Below, one piece after another: positions 35,833 to 45,943 of a stretch of 64,000 nucleotides of DNA. How positions within the stretch are numbered: the first letter of the stretch is position 1; each line of letters opens with the position of its first letter. Source of the stretch: Schlegelella_A sp963778525 (GTDB lineage Bacteria; Pseudomonadota; Gammaproteobacteria; Burkholderiales; Burkholderiaceae_C); NCBI GenBank assembly GCA_963778525.1, contig CAVZUJ010000001.1, forward strand, positions 1,302,001 through 1,366,000. The letters are read 5' to 3'. The translations under genes and the position numbers were made by a program. Under the pieces are notes generated by a model that was not told where the DNA came from, did not search any database, and worked only from the letters and a program-made list of their open reading frames with translations.

Positions 35833-38108
35833 TCAGGAGGGCTCACCGGTGACGAATCCTTCGGGCATCGGATCGTCGAAGTTCTTCTCATAGTCGTCCT
35901 TCTCGGCGGAGCGATGGAGTCTTCGTTCTTCGCTTCGGTCGGTGCCGTCGGGCTCGCCGAAAGGGCCGAGCCTGCTGCCGAACGCCGGCGCCGCCGGAGT
36001 TGACCTTGACCAGCGGCCCGTCGATGTCGACACCGGCCGGCCCGAAAGGTGACGATCCGACCCGCCGCCTTCAGGGACATCGAGACGCCGGCCTCGAGCG
36101 CGACGGTCGTCGCACCCTTGATCTTGATCGTCATGCCTCGGCATGAGGTCGCCGGCCGCCTTGAGCGAAGCTTGCCGTCGACGATTCGATAGCGATGTCG
36201 GCCTGCGACTTGAGCTGCGTCTTGCCGCCGACGTGAGGCCCAGGTCGCCGCCGACCTTGGCGTTGAGGTCCTTGCTCGAGCTTGAGCTGGTACGTCGCCG
36301 CCCGGTATAGAAGATGTCGCCAGCAACCTTGACGTGCAGGTCCTTGCCCATGTTGTGCATCACATCCTTGGTGATGTCCATGAACCAGTTCTCGCCGATG
36401 ACTTCCTTTCGCGTCAGCTCGACCTTGATCGTCTCGTTGTTGCCGACGTAGTCGAAGGCGTCATGGACGATGGTGCGAAAGAAGTCCTTCTGGGCATGGA
36501 ACCAGATGTATTCCTTGTCCTTCTTGTCTTCGAAGCGCAGCTCGTTGGCGGTGTCGTTCGAGCCCTCTTCGCTGCTCTGCGTCTTGATGCCGCTCAGCGT
36601 GGAATGGTCGGGCAGCTTCCACGCCACCATGTTCTCGTTGTTGTAGACCGACCCGGTGACCAGCGGCCGATCCGGATCGCCGTCGAGAAACTGGACCACG
36701 ACCTCGTGACCGACGCGCGGCAACGTGAACATGCCGTAGCCCTTGCCGGCCCATGGCTGGGCGACGCGCACCCAGCACGAGCTGTTCTGGTCGTTGTTGC
36801 CGTCGCGATCCCAGTGAAACTGGACCTTGATGCGGCCGTGCTTGTCGGTCTCGATCTCGTTGCCCGACTGCGCCCACCACGACCGCGGTCTGCGGCCCGG
36901 CGATGATCGGCTTGGGCGTGACGCGCGGCGACCGGTAGTTGGGCGCGCTAACGCGCATCGCCAGCACCTCGCAGCGATAGCCTTCGTGGCGCCGGCCGGC
37001 CTTCAGGTCGTCGATCGCCTCGTGATCGGCGAAATCGAGGCGATAGACGGCACTCACCATCAGATAGTCTTGTTGTCCTCGTCGGACTCCGAGCCGTCGA
37101 GCTTGAAGGTCATGCCGGTGCTCAGGTCGCGCGCATCCGTCGTACCGGTGCCGGTGGAATAGAGGGCGAAAAGCTCCTCCATGCGGACCGAGGCACGCTG
37201 CGTCGCGGCGCTTGTAGCCGGTTGCGCGTCGGGCTTGGCGCTGTTCTGCACGACCAGCGCGGGATGTTCGTACCACTCGGCGTCGCCGAGCTTGTCCAGC
37301 CGCCGCCGGCAGCGCCCAGAAGGCCGCCGAGGCCGCCGGCTGCAGGTGGCGGGTCGGCCTTCTTTTCGCCCTTGATCTTGGTCGCCGGCGCGAGATAGTC
37401 GTATTCGGTCAGCGTCGCCTTCACGCTGCGCGCTTCCTGCTGGACATGCCAGCCCACCATCGTCGGCACGCTCAGCGGGTATTGCTCCAGGTGATCGCGT
37501 CGCTGCTGCCGCGGCTCTTGTGCTTGGCCGTCGAGTCGATCAGAACCATGGTGTGGGTTCCGTCGTCGTGCTCGAAGAAATAGTAGATCCCGACCTCTTC
37601 GAGCAGGCGGCTGACGAAGTTGAAGTCGGTCTCGTTGTGCTGGACGCAATAGTCCAGCTTCGGGATACACCGACGCCGACACCAGCCGCCAGGCCGAGTC
37701 GATGCTGTAGTCGGCAAGCACCGCAGTGACGATGTCCTTGACGCTCTTGTCCTGGAACACGCGGCTCTTCTTCGTGCGGGTGAGGAACCACAACCACGGC
37801 TGCAAGGTGATCGAGTAGGTGAGGTAGCGGCCGCGCTTCTGGCCTCGGCTCGCCCGCGTGACGTAGCCGTCGAAGTAGCGCGCGTCGTCGGTCACGTCCA
37901 TCTTGACGGTCGCCCGCGTGCCGAGAAGCTTCTGCAGGTTCACGTCCTTCGGATCGTTCATCATGTCGAGCGCACCGGCGAGCTCGACCGTGTACTCGAA
38001 CATGTGGCCGAGGTGCTCGTGGCCGGTCATGCCGAGGACGAGGAAGTCCCCTCCCTTGGTCTTGATCGAGACCATCGCTTTCGCTGCGCCGAGTCCGGGA
38101 ATGGCCAT
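35833..38108 (-). CDS. vgrG: T6SS spike protein VgrG (TssI), frameshifted
   Basis: About 758 residues when restored. The N-terminal gp27-like part starts at ATG 38108 (FLVLGMTGHEHLGHMFEYTVEL; LLEEVGIYYFFEHDDGTHTMV, in short pieces). The gp5-like OB region has WVRVAQPWAGKGYGMFTLPRVGHEV and GDPDRPLVTGSVYN, followed by a needle-like DUF2345-type end (TIKIKGATTVALEAG). At least five frame changes occur between 37,700 and 36,000. No extra enzymatic domain is evident at the C-terminus (ending TGEPS), so it is probably not an evolved VgrG; effectors may attach through the DUF4123 adaptor. Confidence 0.9.
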
Positions 38109-38131
38109 GACCTTGTCTCCCTAGGGTCTGC

Positions 38132-40855
38132 CTACTCGAAGGCGTAGGTGAAGTCGTCTTCGGCGACGCCCAGCCGCACTGCCTTGAGCTCGCTGCCCTC
38201 GGCGGCTCGCGTCAGGTACTCGATCGAGACCTTGGGCAGCACCGTATTGGTGAGGATCGAATCGATGATCCGCCCGCCCGACTCGGCGTTGTTGCAGCGC
38301 TTGACGATGAGCTTGACCGCGTCGTCGCTGTACTCGAACGGGATCTTGTGATTTTCCGCGACGCGCTTCTTGATGCGGTTGAGCTGCAGGCGAACGATCT
38401 GGCCGAGCATGTCGTCGGAGAGCGGGTAGTACGGAATCACGACGAGCCGCCCGAGGAGCGCGGGCGGGAAGATCTTTTGCAGCGGCTCGGCCATCGCCGT
38501 CGCGAGCGACTCCGGATCGGGCAGGAGCTCCGGGTCCTTGCACATGTTCATCACCAGCTCGGAGCCGGCATTCGAGGTCAGCAGGATGATCGTGTTCTTG
38601 AAGTCGATCATCCGGCCTTCGCCGTCTTCCATGCGGCCCTTGTCGAAGACCTGGAAGAAGAGCTCGTGCACGTCCGGGTGGGCCTTCTCGACTTCGTCGA
38701 GCAGCACCACGCTGTAGGGCCGGCGGCGCACGGCCTCGGTCAGGATGCCGCCCTCGCCGTAGCCGACGTAGCCCGGCGGCGCGCCCTTGAGCGAGGAGAC
38801 GGTATGCGCCTCCTGGAATTCGCTCATGTTGATGGTGATGACGTTCTGCTCGCCGCCGTAAAGCGCCTCGGCGAGCGCAAGCGCGGTTTCGGTCTTGCCG
38901 ACGCCCGAGGTGCCGCAAAGCATGAACACGCCGATCGGCTTGTTCGGATTGTCGAGCCGCGCGCGCGAGGTCTGGATGCGGCGCGCGATCATGTCGAGGC
39001 CGTGCTGCTGGCCGATGACGCGCTTGCCCAACGCTTCGCCGAGCTTGAGGATCGCTTGCAGCTCGTTCTTCACCATCCGGCCGACCGGAATGCCGGTCCA
39101 GTCGGCGACGACGCTGGCCACGGCCTGCGCGTCGACCGACGGCATGATCAGCGGCGAGTCGCCCTGCAGCGTCTCGAGCTTGCCCTGCTCGACACGCAGC
39201 TCGGCCAGCACCTTCTCGCGATCGATGGGCGCAGCCTCGGGCGCGGCGCCGGCGGGCTTGACGACATCGCCGCCTTCGCCGGTGGCGGGCCGATCGACCG
39301 GCTTGTCGTCGCCGCGCAGCTGGGCGCGCAAGGCGAGCACCTTGTCGACGATCACCTTCTCGTCCTGCCAGCGTTTTTCGAGGCCGACCAGGCGCGCACG
39401 CTCGGTGACAAGCTTCTCGTCGACGTCGCCGCGGCGGGTGCCGACTTCGACGCCGACCGCCGATTCGCGTTCGATGATCCCGGATTCGATCTCGAGCGAC
39501 TCGATGCGGCGCCGGCTGTCTTCGACTTCCGCCGGAATGGCGTGCTGGCTGACGGCAACCCGCGCGCACGCGGTGTCGAGCAGGCTCACGGCCTTGTCGG
39601 GCAGCTGGCGCGCCGGAATGTAGCGGTGCGAAAGCCTGACCGCCGACTCGATCGCCTCGTCGAGCAGCTGCACCCGGTGGTGCTTCTCGAGCACGCTGGC
39701 GACGCCACGCAGCATGAGCACCGCCTTCAGCTCGTCGGGCTCCGGGATCTGCACGACCTGGAAGCGCCGCGTCAGCGCCGGGTCCTTCTCGATGTGCTTC
39801 TTGTATTCGGCCCAGGTGGTGGCGCCGATCGTGCGCAGGGTGCCGCGCGCCAGCGCCGGCTTGAGCAGGTTGGCCGCGTCGCCGGTGCCGGCCGCGCCGC
39901 CGGCGCCGACCAGCGTGTGCACTTCGTCGATGAACAGGATGATCGGCTTCGGGCTGGCCTGCACTTCGTCGATGAGCTGGCGCAGGCGCTGCTCGAACTC
40001 GCCTTTCATCGAAGCGCCGGCCTGCAGCAGGCCGAGATCGAGCGACAGCAACGACACGCCATGCAATTGCGGCGGCACGTCGCCGCGCGCCAGGCGCTGG
40101 GCGAAGCCTTCGACCACCGCCGTCTTGCCGACGCCGGCCTCGCCGGTGAGGATCGGGTTGTTCTGGCGGCGCCGCATCAGGATGTCGACGATCTGGCGGA
40201 TCTCGTCGTCGCGCCCGGTCACCGGATCCATCTCGCCCTTCTCGGCCTTGGCAGTGAGATCGATCGTGTATTTCTTGATCGCCTCCTGCTTGCCCATCGC
40301 CGCCGGCGCCATCGCACCCGAGACCTCGCCGGGCTGGCCGCCCGCCAGGCCGCTGCCGTCCTGCGGGCCGAGCCCTTGCTCGCCGCTCTTGCCGGTGATC
40401 GTCGGCAAGTCGTCGGCCAGGGCGTCGACCTTGATCTTGCCGAACTCCTTCGAGATGGCGAGCAAGGCGTTGCGCAGGTGCGGCGTCTTCAGCATGCCGA
40501 TCAGCAGGTAGCCGCTGCGCACCGCGCCATCGCCGAACTGGAGCGAGCCGTAGACCCAGGCGCGCTCGATCGCATCGGGAATCTGCTCGGAGAAATCGGA
40601 CAGTGCGGTCGAGCCGCGCGGCAGGCGGTCGAGCGCGGCGGTGACGTCGCGGGCCAGCGCCGCGGCGTCGAGCGCGTAGTGGCGCACGATCACGTGGATG
40701 TCGGAGCTGTTGTTCTCCAGCAGCTGGGTCATCCAGTGCACGAGCTCCACGTAGGGATTGCCGCGCAGCTTGCAGAACACCGTCGCACCTTCGATCGTCT
40801 TGTAGACGAGCGGATTGAGCTTGCCGAACAGCGCAACTCGACTGATTTCACTCAT
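38132..40855 (-). CDS. clpV: T6SS sheath-disassembly ATPase ClpV (TssH)
   Basis: A 907-residue AAA+ unfoldase that recycles contracted TssB/TssC sheath. It has a Clp N domain (~10-150) that binds TssC, a first AAA module with Walker A GEAGVGKT, a coiled-coil middle region (~410-540), a second AAA module with GTSGVGKTETALALAEAL, and a C-terminal small domain. Both Walker B motifs (IILFIDEVH, VVLLDEVEKAHPDV) are intact. It follows tssG by 45 bp and precedes vgrG by 23 bp. Confidence 0.97.
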   Translation of the reverse strand: MSEISRVALFGKLNPLVYKTIEGATVFCKLRGNPYVELVHWMTQLLENNSSDIHVIVRHYALDAAALARDVTAALDRLPRGSTALSDFSEQIPDAIERAWVYGSLQFGDGAVRSGYLLIGMLKTPHLRNALLAISKEFGKIKVDALADDLPTITGKSGEQGLGPQDGSGLAGGQPGEVSGAMAPAAMGKQEAIKKYTIDLTAKAEKGEMDPVTGRDDEIRQIVDILMRRRQNNPILTGEAGVGKTAVVEGFAQRLARGDVPPQLHGVSLLSLDLGLLQAGASMKGEFEQRLRQLIDEVQASPKPIILFIDEVHTLVGAGGAAGTGDAANLLKPALARGTLRTIGATTWAEYKKHIEKDPALTRRFQVVQIPEPDELKAVLMLRGVASVLEKHHRVQLLDEAIESAVRLSHRYIPARQLPDKAVSLLDTACARVAVSQHAIPAEVEDSRRRIESLEIESGIIERESAVGVEVGTRRGDVDEKLVTERARLVGLEKRWQDEKVIVDKVLALRAQLRGDDKPVDRPATGEGGDVVKPAGAAPEAAPIDREKVLAELRVEQGKLETLQGDSPLIMPSVDAQAVASVVADWTGIPVGRMVKNELQAILKLGEALGKRVIGQQHGLDMIARRIQTSRARLDNPNKPIGVFMLCGTSGVGKTETALALAEALYGGEQNVITINMSEFQEAHTVSSLKGAPPGYVGYGEGGILTEAVRRRPYSVVLLDEVEKAHPDVHELFFQVFDKGRMEDGEGRMIDFKNTIILLTSNAGSELVMNMCKDPELLPDPESLATAMAEPLQKIFPPALLGRLVVIPYYPLSDDMLGQIVRLQLNRIKKRVAENHKIPFEYSDDAVKLIVKRCNNAESGGRIIDSILTNTVLPKVSIEYLTRAAEGSELKAVRLGVAEDDFTYAFE

Positions 40856-40900
40856 TGACCTTGCCCTCCCGTTGTCTTCCCCGGCCGCGCATCTGCGGCC

Positions 40901-41987
40901 TCACCCGACCGCCGTAGCGGCCGCCTGCGTGCGAATGCTTTCGACGTTCATCACCAGGTCGTCGGCGTCGCGCGTCGCGCTTGAATCGATGCCCGCCGTT
41001 CAGCCAGGCGGTGCGCCCGAGGCGCCCGACCCGGCGGTCGCGCGAGCTGTCGAGTTTCCACGATGGCACGTCTTCGCGCTTCAGGATCAGCCGCAGGTCC
41101 CAGGCGAATTCGAAGCCGACGTACTGCCGCACCAATGCGCGCAGCTGCTCGAGCGCGTTGCCGCCCGGCAGGAGCTCGGCGAAGCGCTCCCAGCGCAAGG
41201 GGCCGATGACGATGCGGAACTTGTGCTGCACGTCCCACACGGTGCGGCCCAGCACGGCTCCGCGGCCGACCGCGGGCTGCCCATCGCGCATCAGGCGGGA
41301 GCGTTCGGCGCGGCCGAGCGGCATCCAATGGCCCTGGAATTGCGCCACGTGAACCGGTACTCCGAACTGCAGCCCGAGCCAGGCTTCGAGCCCATCGGCA
41401 TCGCGCACCGAACGGGCCAGGCGGCCCGCGAAGAAGAGCTTGGGCGCATCGCCGAGCGCATCGCGCTCGCGCGCCGAACGCTCGACGATTCCGATCAGGG
41501 CGCCGACGTGCCGCACGATCGGCGCGTCGGCCGGCCGGTCGAGCCCGACGACCGGCTGTGCCCGTGCCCAGGCCCGGTAGAAGAACAGCCCGAAGCGATG
41601 CACCAGCATGTCCAGGAAGCGGACGAAGGTGGGGTCGTCGTTGAAGTACTGGCGCTCGCGGGCGTGTTCGGTGAAATGGATCGGCAAGGCGCCGTTCGGA
41701 CCGAGAAAGCCGAGGACCCGCTGCACGAGGCGCGGCGCTCGGGCGCCATCGCGCTCGAGCGCGGCGATCGCGGTGGGCGCGAAGATCAGCGAAGGATCCT
41801 GCGCGAAGCGCAGGGGCTCATCCCCGGGCCGCGTGGCGTCGCCAAGGCGAGGCTTGTCCGCAAAGGCGTTCTCGATGCGACGCATCGCCTGGAACAGATC
41901 GAACTTCGACGCTTCCCGCTCGAGCTCGTCGAAGACCGATGCGACGCCGGCAGTCGCCGGCGCTTCCCGATGGCCCGGCGTATTCAC
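40901..41987 (-). CDS. tssG: T6SS baseplate protein TssG (one frameshift near the 3' end)
   Basis: About 362 residues. The GTG at 41987 overlaps the tssF stop as GTGA and gives a start leading to FDLFQAMRRIENAF, the conserved TssG opening; FLGPNGALPIHFTEHARER and FELAWD-like FEFAWDLRLIL are further marks. Near 40975 the frame shifts: after GRTAWLNGGHRFKRDA the conserved ending DDLVMNVESIRTQAAATAVG lies in another frame, stop at 40901-40903. TssG forms the baseplate wedge with TssE and TssF. clpV follows. Confidence 0.92.
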
Positions 41988-43855
41988 AGGACGGCCCGTG
42001 CGCCGAGATGCGGCGCCCACGTCATCACTTCGCCCCGGGTCATCGACACCAGCGCGGTCTGAACGAAGCTGTTCATCGAGGCGTGGCGCGAGAAGTATTG
42101 ATGCAGGATCGAAACAAGCAGGGCGGCACTACCGCCCTCGAAGGAGAGGTCGTCGACCGTCACCTTGATCTCGAGCCCGCGACTGAATGCGATCGGGCCG
42201 GCAACCGGATGGCGACGCACGATCGGCTTGACGTCGATCGAGCGTATGCCTTCGATCTGCCGCTTCAGCCCGACATCGGCGGCGTTCGCGAACAGGCCCA
42301 GGATCTCGCGCAGCGTGAGGGCTCCGGTGGCCGCATCGCTTTGCGTCAACGACAGGTAGTTGAGCGAGAGCAGGCCGAGCAGGCGCCAGGCGATGCCGCC
42401 TTCGCGCATTGCGCTTTGCGGGCGCGAAGGTCCGGCCGCGATGTAGATCGCCTCGATCGGCGCGCTCGCGTTGAGGATCAGCTCACCGCCGGCCTGGCCG
42501 GTCGGCATGAACAGCGGCAGGTCGCGATTGGTACAGCGCACCTGCACCGCCAGTTGGCGCAGGGGCCCGGGAAGAGGCATCTCGCGCGAATCGACGAGCG
42601 AGAGGAAGGTCTCGGTGCCGACATAGCCGGATCGCGGCCCTTCGCGCCGGCCTCGATCGGAGGGCAGGCGGGGCTCGCGCACCGCGCTGTAGTAGGCGGA
42701 CTCGGTGGCGGGCTCCGATTGCGGTGCCGCGAACAAGGGCAGGAAAGTCTGCTCCTCGCTGTCTTCGCGAAAGCCCTTGACGCTGAGGATGTCGAAGACC
42801 TCGTAGTCGAGCATCGATGTCCGCTCGGGAACGAGGTGGTAGGCAGTCGCCCCTTCATCGAGCCGAAGGCGGTCGGCGCGCCGCTCGAACAGATTGATCG
42901 CCGGCACGCAATGGAGCTGGAAGTTGTCGGGCTCGACCGCGCCTTCGAGGGCCGTGATGTAGCGGTTGAAGAGCAGAACGACCTCGAAGCTGCCGCCCGT
43001 CGTCTTCGCCATGGCCGGGGCCAGGCCGCCGACATCGATGAACAGAAAGCGCTGCGAGAACGCAAAGTATTCCTGCATGAGGCGGGTCCCCGCCAAGCCG
43101 CGCAGCGTGACCGGAAGCATGGCCTCGTCGTCGCCCAGGCCTGCGGCGCGAACCTCCCCGGCCGCAAGGAACTGCCGGCTCGCCTCGCCGCTTCGGCCCG
43201 CCGGCCCGGCCAGCACGCCGACGCAGCAACCGGTGATCAACTCGTGCAGGCGCAAGGCCACGTCGCTCAGGCCGCCAAGGTAAAAGCGCAGCGTGCCCAG
43301 CTTGAGCTGGCTGAAGGCCAGACCGGCCGGCAGCTCGAGCTTCAAGCGCACGCCGCTGCGCGGCCGCTCGGGCAGCGGCAGGTTCGACAGCGCCAGATCG
43401 GCAGCGCTCAGAAAGTACTCTGCGCTCGCCACCTTGAGGGGCGTGAGCACGACATCCTGGGCAGTGGAGAACTCGCAGCGCGTACGACTCATCGCCGTCT
43501 CCGGGCCGATCAGGGTGCTGCCGCGCGCGATGCGAAAGCCGTTGACCAGATTCGGATCGTTCGACGGCTTGACGCGCGCCACCAGCATCGAGGGCACGGG
43601 CGCCGCGAGGTTGGGGCAAAGCATCTCGAGCAGTCGCTGCGACAGCTGCGGGTACTCGGCGTCCTGCTTGAGCTGGACGCGCGCGGCCAGAAAGGCGGCG
43701 CCCTCGATCAGGCGCTCGACGTAGGGATCGGCGACTTCCATGCCTTCCATGCCGAGCCGCCCCGCGATCTTCGGAAACTCGCGCGCGAACTCGCCCCCCA
43801 TCTCGCGCAGGTAGCGCAGCTCCTGGTTGTAGTAGCGCAGCAGCCTCGGGTCCAT
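41984..43855 (-). CDS. tssF: T6SS baseplate protein TssF
   Basis: A 623-residue wedge subunit of the T6SS baseplate, intact and of normal length. It starts MDPRLLRYYNQELRYLREMGGEFA (in part), the strongly conserved TssF opening, and contains ADPYVERLIEGAAFLAARVQLK-type and EYFAFSQRFLFIDV segments. The GTG of tssG overlaps its stop by 4 bp. tssE ends 8 bp upstream, so tssE, tssF and tssG are translated as one tight unit. Confidence 0.96.
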   Translation of the reverse strand: MDPRLLRYYNQELRYLREMGGEFAREFPKIAGRLGMEGMEVADPYVERLIEGAAFLAARVQLKQDAEYPQLSQRLLEMLCPNLAAPVPSMLVARVKPSNDPNLVNGFRIARGSTLIGPETAMSRTRCEFSTAQDVVLTPLKVASAEYFLSAADLALSNLPLPERPRSGVRLKLELPAGLAFSQLKLGTLRFYLGGLSDVALRLHELITGCCVGVLAGPAGRSGEASRQFLAAGEVRAAGLGDDEAMLPVTLRGLAGTRLMQEYFAFSQRFLFIDVGGLAPAMAKTTGGSFEVVLLFNRYITALEGAVEPDNFQLHCVPAINLFERRADRLRLDEGATAYHLVPERTSMLDYEVFDILSVKGFREDSEEQTFLPLFAAPQSEPATESAYYSAVREPRLPSDRGRREGPRSGYVGTETFLSLVDSREMPLPGPLRQLAVQVRCTNRDLPLFMPTGQAGGELILNASAPIEAIYIAAGPSRPQSAMREGGIAWRLLGLLSLNYLSLTQSDAATGALTLREILGLFANAADVGLKRQIEGIRSIDVKPIVRRHPVAGPIAFSRGLEIKVTVDDLSFEGGSAALLVSILHQYFSRHASMNSFVQTALVSMTRGEVMTWAPHLGARAVL

Positions 43856-43863
43856 GGGCGCTC

Positions 43864-44397
43864 CTAGCCGCGCATGTCGCGCACGGCGGCCAGGCCGGTT
43901 TCGACATCGACGTCGGCCGAGAGGAGCAGCTCCAGCGGGACCGGCTGGTTCCACATGTGACCGCGAATGACCAGGCGCAGACTGTTGTGCTGGAAGTTGA
44001 AGCCCGCCTCGCGATTGACCTCCACGGCAAGCGTCTTCTGGTCGATGCGCGGCTCGAACTGGACGATGGCCTGGCGTACGGCGTTCTCGATCGCCTCGAA
44101 CTGCATCGAGGAAATCGTGATGCCGGAGAGCGACGGAATGCCGTAGTTGATCACCGAATTGCGCGCCTGCGGAGATTCCTTCCACATCGCGATCTCGTCG
44201 GGATCGCCGCGAAACGGATCGGGCTCGGCGCGGCAGGTGTTGAAGAGCCACGACAGGTCGCGCAGGACCGCGGCGCGCAACTGCTGCTTGCTCAGGACCC
44301 TGGCTTCGATCGCCTCGCGCGAAGACGCAGGCTCGTCATCCGTCAGCCGATCGAGCAATGACGGTTGGAGCCGTTCCTGTGACGTGAGTCCGGCCAT
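43864..44397 (-). CDS. tssE: T6SS baseplate protein TssE (gp25-like)
   Basis: A 177-residue lysozyme-like gp25 homologue that nucleates sheath assembly on the baseplate. The family motifs are PSLLDRL near the start, SWLFNT, SVINYGIPSLSG, IENAVRQAIVQFEPRI and GHMWNQPVPLELLL. It is complete and starts 15 bp after the tagJ stop. Position before tssF is typical. Confidence 0.95.
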   Translation of the reverse strand: MAGLTSQERLQPSLLDRLTDDEPASSREAIEARVLSKQQLRAAVLRDLSWLFNTCRAEPDPFRGDPDEIAMWKESPQARNSVINYGIPSLSGITISSMQFEAIENAVRQAIVQFEPRIDQKTLAVEVNREAGFNFQHNSLRLVIRGHMWNQPVPLELLLSADVDVETGLAAVRDMRG

Positions 44398-44412
44398 CGG
44401 GCTCGCGAAATC

Positions 44413-45257
44413 CTAGGCCGCCGCATCCGCCGTGTCGGCGGAGACGGGCCCGTCGTCGAGCTCGATGAGGCGCACGGCCATGATGGCGTGATCGCCGGCG
44501 TCGGTAGCGAACACGCGCTGGCCGAGCCCGAACCAGCGCTCGTTGCCCGCATCGATCCATTCGGTCTTGCGGGCCAGGCAGATCGATCCGTCATCGCTCG
44601 ACTCGGAGCCCGGATAGCGTGTCGGTATCAGTGCGACGGTCTCGCCGCCATTCGAGAACATCAATGTCGCCGGCGTCCAGACGCAGTCGCGCAGATCCTC
44701 TGGCGCGTCGAGCTCGACCCGGGACAAGCGCGAAAAAGGAACCCAGTAGTAGCGGCCGTTGACGCAGGCCTCGAGCACCGGTCCGAGACGGGAATCACCG
44801 TCGGCGAGCCACGCGAACGGGGCGCCGTCGATCTTGCCGCTGGCTTCGGGCGCGGCGTCGAACGCGCGCGTCGCCAGGTCATCGGCCATGGCCGCATTGC
44901 CCTGGCCCTTTTGCAGCAGCGACTCGATGAGCAGCGCCAGCCATTCGTCGGGCTGGCCGAAGACCATCGGCGTTCGATTGCCCGGCGAAGACCTTGGCTC
45001 GCATCAGCTCGCAGCGAATGGCGTGGCCCGACCGTCTCGCGCATCGCCGCGGTCTCCCCGTCCATGTCGGCGACCACATTGAGCTGCGTGTGTGCGCGCT
45101 CCCACTGACCGAGCGACGCAGAGCAGCTGGGCCATGAAGATCGCGCAGCTTCGCATCGGCGGGCTTGGCCCGGACCGCGCTGGTCAGGTGCTGTAGCGCG
45201 GTGCGCGGGGTCGCCCGCGCGCAGTGCGGCTTCAGCATCGATTCGAGGGTCGGACAT
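44413..45257 (-). CDS. tagJ: T6SS accessory protein TagJ (ImpE family), frameshifted
   Basis: About 281 residues when restored. ATG 45257 opens MSDPRIDAEAALRAGDP; other frames then give TALQHLTSAVRAKPADAKLR, GQWERAHTQLNVVADMDGE and GHAIRCELMRAKVFAGQ. The final frame runs without break from FGQPDEWLALLIESLL to the stop, including NGRYYWVPFSRLSRVELDAPEDLRD (short pieces) and ALIPTRYPGSE. This is the ImpE/TagJ pattern; TagJ binds TssB and may assist ClpV. At least three indels lie in 44,960-45,230. Confidence 0.85.
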
Positions 45258-45318
45258 GGAGTGGCGAGGCAGCTCGATGGCGAGGAAGACAGTGGGAGAT
45301 CGAAGCGTGCGGCGCTCT

Positions 45319-45918
45319 TCAGAAGCCGTGACCGCAATCGGTACAGAAGCGGGCCTGCCGCGGCATCGTGACGCCGCAAGACGGGCAGCTCTTGTGCGTG
45401 CTCGCCATGTCGAACCCGCACTCGTGGCAAAAGCGCCCGCCTTGCGAGGCGGTCTGGCAATTGGGACAGGCCATCGCGGAGGCCGAGGCACCCTGGTCGG
45501 CGCCGCCGCCGTAGCTGCCGGGCTTGTTCTCGCACTTGACGCAGACCTGTCTCGATTCGTCGTAGCAGTTCGCGCAGACCCAGGTGTGGCAGTTGCTGCA
45601 CTGGTCGTAGCGCTGACGAGCCATCGCGAGCGCTTCCGCGAGCGCCTCCTCACGCGGCTTGGCACCGGTCGTCTCGATCGTCGTGCCGCTGGCCCGCCCG
45701 ACCTTGAACACGATATCGCTCACCGCGCTGATCTTCGCGAACTCGTTGAAGATGTAGCCGAAGCGGCGAAAGATCCCCGCCACCTGCCCGGCCCGATAGG
45801 GCTTGAACGGCGTCTTCCAGGTATCGCCGCAGCTCTCGCAGGCGAACTCGAATTGAAAGCCCGCACCGACCGCGCCCGGGTTGGTGCTGATGTCTCGGTA
45901 GTTGGTCAATGCAGCCAT
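45319..45918 (-). CDS. Multi-zinc-ribbon protein in T6SS operon, unknown function
   Basis: A 199-residue soluble protein with eight CxxC pairs: CESC at residues 27-30, then CSNC, CANC, CVKC, CPNC, CHEC, CPSC and CTDC in the C-terminal half. The spacing suggests up to four zinc-binding units, the last two forming a double zinc ribbon. Between them (~40-105) is a helical segment with a Phe/Ile/Val-rich stretch. There is no signal peptide. It is placed between the insert-bearing Hcp gene (25 bp upstream) and tagJ. I do not know a T6SS role for it. Confidence 0.7.
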   Translation of the reverse strand: MAALTNYRDISTNPGAVGAGFQFEFACESCGDTWKTPFKPYRAGQVAGIFRRFGYIFNEFAKISAVSDIVFKVGRASGTTIETTGAKPREEALAEALAMARQRYDQCSNCHTWVCANCYDESRQVCVKCENKPGSYGGGADQGASASAMACPNCQTASQGGRFCHECGFDMASTHKSCPSCGVTMPRQARFCTDCGHGF

Positions 45919-45943
45919 GATCGAAAGCCCGACGCGATAGCAG

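Noticed and set aside
38348..40858. ~836-codon plus-strand open frame opposite clpV
   Set aside because: Shadow of clpV, with no domain-like text.
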